Assembly: GCA_905221605.1 (NCBI GenBank) | Contig: CAJNDS010001121.1 | Location: forward strand, 1-33,741 | Length of the DNA stretch: 33,741 bases | Source of the DNA: Symbiodinium natans | Lineage: Eukaryota > Sar > Dinophyceae > Suessiales > Symbiodiniaceae | Reading direction: 5' to 3' | Shown here: in pieces, positions 31,652 to 33,741 of the stretch | Layout of the letters: each line of letters begins with the position of its first letter | Position numbering within the stretch: the first letter of the stretch is position 1 | Notes under the pieces: model-generated | Database searches by the model: none | What the model was told of the DNA's origin: nothing | The model's input: the letters and a program-made list of their open reading frames with translations, nothing else | Translations under genes and position numbers: made by a program

Positions 31652-31970
31652 TTTCTTTGTCTTTTTTTTGCCAGGCCCACTACAAGCCTGAGGCAGATGA
31701 GATTTGCCAGGCCACTACAAGCCAAGGAAGCTGATAATTTGCCCAGGCCCTACAAGCTGAGGAAGCTGAGATTGCCAGGCCACTAAAAGCTGAGGAAGCT
31801 GAGATTTGACAAGGCCACTACAAGAATGAGGACGATGAGATTTGCCAGGCCATCCAAGCTGATGGAAGCGCGATTGCCAGGCCACTCACAAGCTGAGGAA
31901 GCTTGAGATCCAGGCCACTAGAGGCTGAGGAGCGCAGATTTGCCAGGGCCACCAAGCTGAGGAGCTGAGA
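31607..31970. other. Error-like patch 5 beginning with a poly-T run
   Basis: It starts with a ~30-nt poly-T run (about 31,617-31,650, with nearby TTTTTT and T8 runs) and continues as indel-dense satellite to about 31,970. It corresponds to clean sequence at about 10,155-10,535 in the first copy, which has no poly-T. Confidence 0.72.
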
Positions 31971-33741
31971 TTTGCCAGGCCACTACAAGCTGAGGAAGCT
32001 GATTTGCCAAGATTTGCCAGGCCACTACAAGCTGAGGAAGCTGAGATTTGCCAGGCCACTGCAAGCTGAGGAAGCTGAGATTTTTGCCAGGCTACTGCAA
32101 GCTGAGGAAGCTGAGATTTGCCAGGCCACTACAAGCTGAGGAAGCTGAGATTTGCCAGGCCACTACAAGCTGAGGAATCTGAGATTTGCCAAGCCACTAC
32201 AAGCTGAGGTGGCTGAGATTTGCCAGCCACTACAATCTGAAAAGCTGAGATTTGCCAGGCCACTGCAAGCTGAGGAAGCTGAGATTTGCCAGGCCACTAC
32301 AAGCTGAGGAAGCTGAGATTTACCAGGCCACTACAAGCTGAGGAAGCTGAAATTTGCCAGGCCACTATCAGCTGATGAAGCTGAGATTTGCAAGGCCACG
32401 GCAAGCTGAAAGGCCACGGCAAGCTGAGGAAGCTGAGATCTGCCAGGCCACTGCAGGCTGAGGAAGCTGAGATTTGGCAGGCCACTGCAAGCTGAGGAAG
32501 CTGAGATTTGCCAGGCCACTACAAGCTGAGGAAGCTGAGATTTGCCAGGCCACTACAGGCCGAGGAAGCTGAGATTTGCCAGGCCACTACCAGCTGAGGA
32601 AGCTGCGACTTGCCAGGCCAACTACAAGCTGAGGAAGCTGAGATTTGCCAGGCCACTACAGGCTGAGGAAGCTGAGACTTGCCAGGCCACTACAAGCTGA
32701 GGAAGCTGAGATTTGCCAGGCCACTACAAGCTGAGGAAGCTGAGATTTCCCAGGCCACTACAGGAGGAAGCTGAGATTTCCCGGGCCAGAGGAAGCTGAG
32801 ATTTGCCAGGCCACTACAAGCTGAGCTGAGATCTGAGACGTGCCAGGCCACCACAAGCTGAGGAAGCTGAGATTTGCCAGGCCACTACAAGCTAGGAAGC
32901 TGAGATTTGCCAGGCCACTACAAGCTGAGGAAGCTGAGATTTGCCAGGCCACTACAAGCTGAGGAAGCTGAGATTTGCCAGGCCACTACAAGCTGAGGAA
33001 GCTGAGATTCGCCAGGCCACTACAAGCTGAGGAAGCTGAGATCTGAGATTTGCCAGGCCACTACAAGCTGAGGTGCCACCGAGGAAGCTGAGATTTGCCA
33101 GCCCACTACAAGCTGAGGAAGCTGAGATTTGCCAGGCCACTACAAACTGAGGAAGCTGAGACTTGCCAGGCCACTACAAGCTGAGGAAGCTGAGATTTGC
33201 CAGGCCACTAAAAGCAGAGGAAGCTGAGATTTGACAGGCTGAGATTTGCCAGGCCACTGCAAGCTGAGGAAGCTGAGATTTGCCAGGCCACTACAAGCTG
33301 AGGAAGCTGAGATTTACCAAGCCACTACGAAGCTGAGATGTGCCAGGTCACTACAAGCTGAGGAAGCTGCGATTTGCCAGGCCACTACAAGCTGAGGAAG
33401 CCACAACAAGCTGAGGAAGCTGAGATTTGCCAGGCCACTACAAGCTGAGGTGCCACCGAGGAAGCTGAGATTTGCCAGGCCACTACAAGCTGAGGAAGCT
33501 GAGATTTGCCAGGCCACTACAAGCTGAGGAAGCTGAGATTTGCCAGGCCACTACAAGCTGAGGAAGCTGAGATTTGCCAGGCCACTACAAGGTGAGGAAG
33601 CTGAGATTTGCCAGGCCACTACAAGCTGAGGAAGCTGAGATTTGCCATGCCACTACAAGCTGAGGAAGCTGAGATTTGCCAGGCCACTACAAGCTGAGGA
33701 AGCTGAGATTTGCCAGGCCACTAAAAGCAGAGGAAGCTGAG

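Larger units (their letters stand above)
26218..33345 (+). repeat. Third copy of the ~7.2-kb satellite segment (direct)
   Basis: Matches 4,700-11,890 in order and in variant content. Shared markers are the GAGAGTACTACAAG junction (4,699 and 26,217), the 42-mer block, the ATTTTTGCCAGGCTACTGC variant and the TTTCCCGGGCCAGAGG variant. Its first ~600 bp of higher-order copies, present at 4,098-4,699, are missing. Confidence 0.85.
25834..33741 (+). repeat. 34-bp satellite, block 5 (forward, runs off the window)
   Basis: Forward satellite to the window edge. From 26,218 to about 33,345 the order of variant units follows 4,700-11,890 with offsets of 21,518-21,520, falling to 21,455-21,457 after small indels. 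It includes two error-like patches and a poly-T run that the earlier copy lacks. The array continues beyond the window. Confidence 0.95.

Noticed and set aside
4149-33517. Many frames of 60-127 codons encoding AWQISASSACSGLANLSFLSL-like peptides
   Set aside because: They are the 34-bp unit read through three phases, ending at the same TAG every time; many need a GTG start. No conserved protein is implied.
4086-33741. CRISPR array (short regular repeats)
   Set aside because: The 34-bp units abut directly and no unique spacers exist; variation is scattered point change. This is a tandem satellite.

Overview
The window holds no gene that I can support. It is repetitive eukaryotic DNA, of the kind found in heterochromatin (pericentromeric, centromeric or subtelomeric). 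No bacterial-style operons, no rRNA or tRNA genes, no recognisable transposon proteins and no spliced gene model are visible. A few CCCTAAA-like heptamers fit a plant-lineage host, but this is weak evidence and I do not name an organism.

Layout. (1) 1-530: a GC-rich CCACCACCACGGGA-type minisatellite with a ~129-bp higher-order period. (2) 531-719: C-rich low-complexity DNA with strong G-quadruplex potential on the minus strand. (3) 720-1,210: non-coding DNA with AAATTCCCGGAATTTT palindromes. (4) 1,211-3,774: two tandem copies of a ~1.28-kb unit. Each copy has a ~43-bp border repeat, a 550-570 bp CGA-triplet array, a 674-bp flank with TAATGCCA hairpins and AAATTTTCCGGAAAATTT palindromes, and a second border repeat. 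The flanks differ at about six positions, while the CGA cores differ in length. (5) 3,775-4,085: AT-rich single-copy-like DNA. (6) 4,086-33,741: about 29.6 kb of one 34-bp satellite (canonical copy 8,661-8,694), roughly 850 units.

The satellite is organised at a larger scale. It changes orientation near 12,576, 21,630, 23,616 and 25,833. A ~7.2-kb stretch with a distinctive order of variant units occurs at 4,098-11,370, inverted at 12,577-20,215, and again in direct orientation at 26,218-33,345 (matching 4,700-11,890). Each of the three copies carries the same 168-bp block of four 42-bp units with EcoRI- and NcoI-type palindromes. A 160-bp non-satellite islet at 12,844-13,003 interrupts the inverted copy and contains a short protein-like reading frame.

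Five blocks (about 13,788-14,090, 21,365-21,625, 24,345-24,930, 28,275-28,690 and 31,607-31,970) are dense in single-base indels and homopolymers, while homologous copies elsewhere in the window are clean. They look like uncorrected long-read consensus. One lies exactly at an orientation switch, so part of the large-scale architecture may be an assembly artefact. The satellite family, its higher-order structure and the composite CGA unit are the parts most likely to be real and undescribed.
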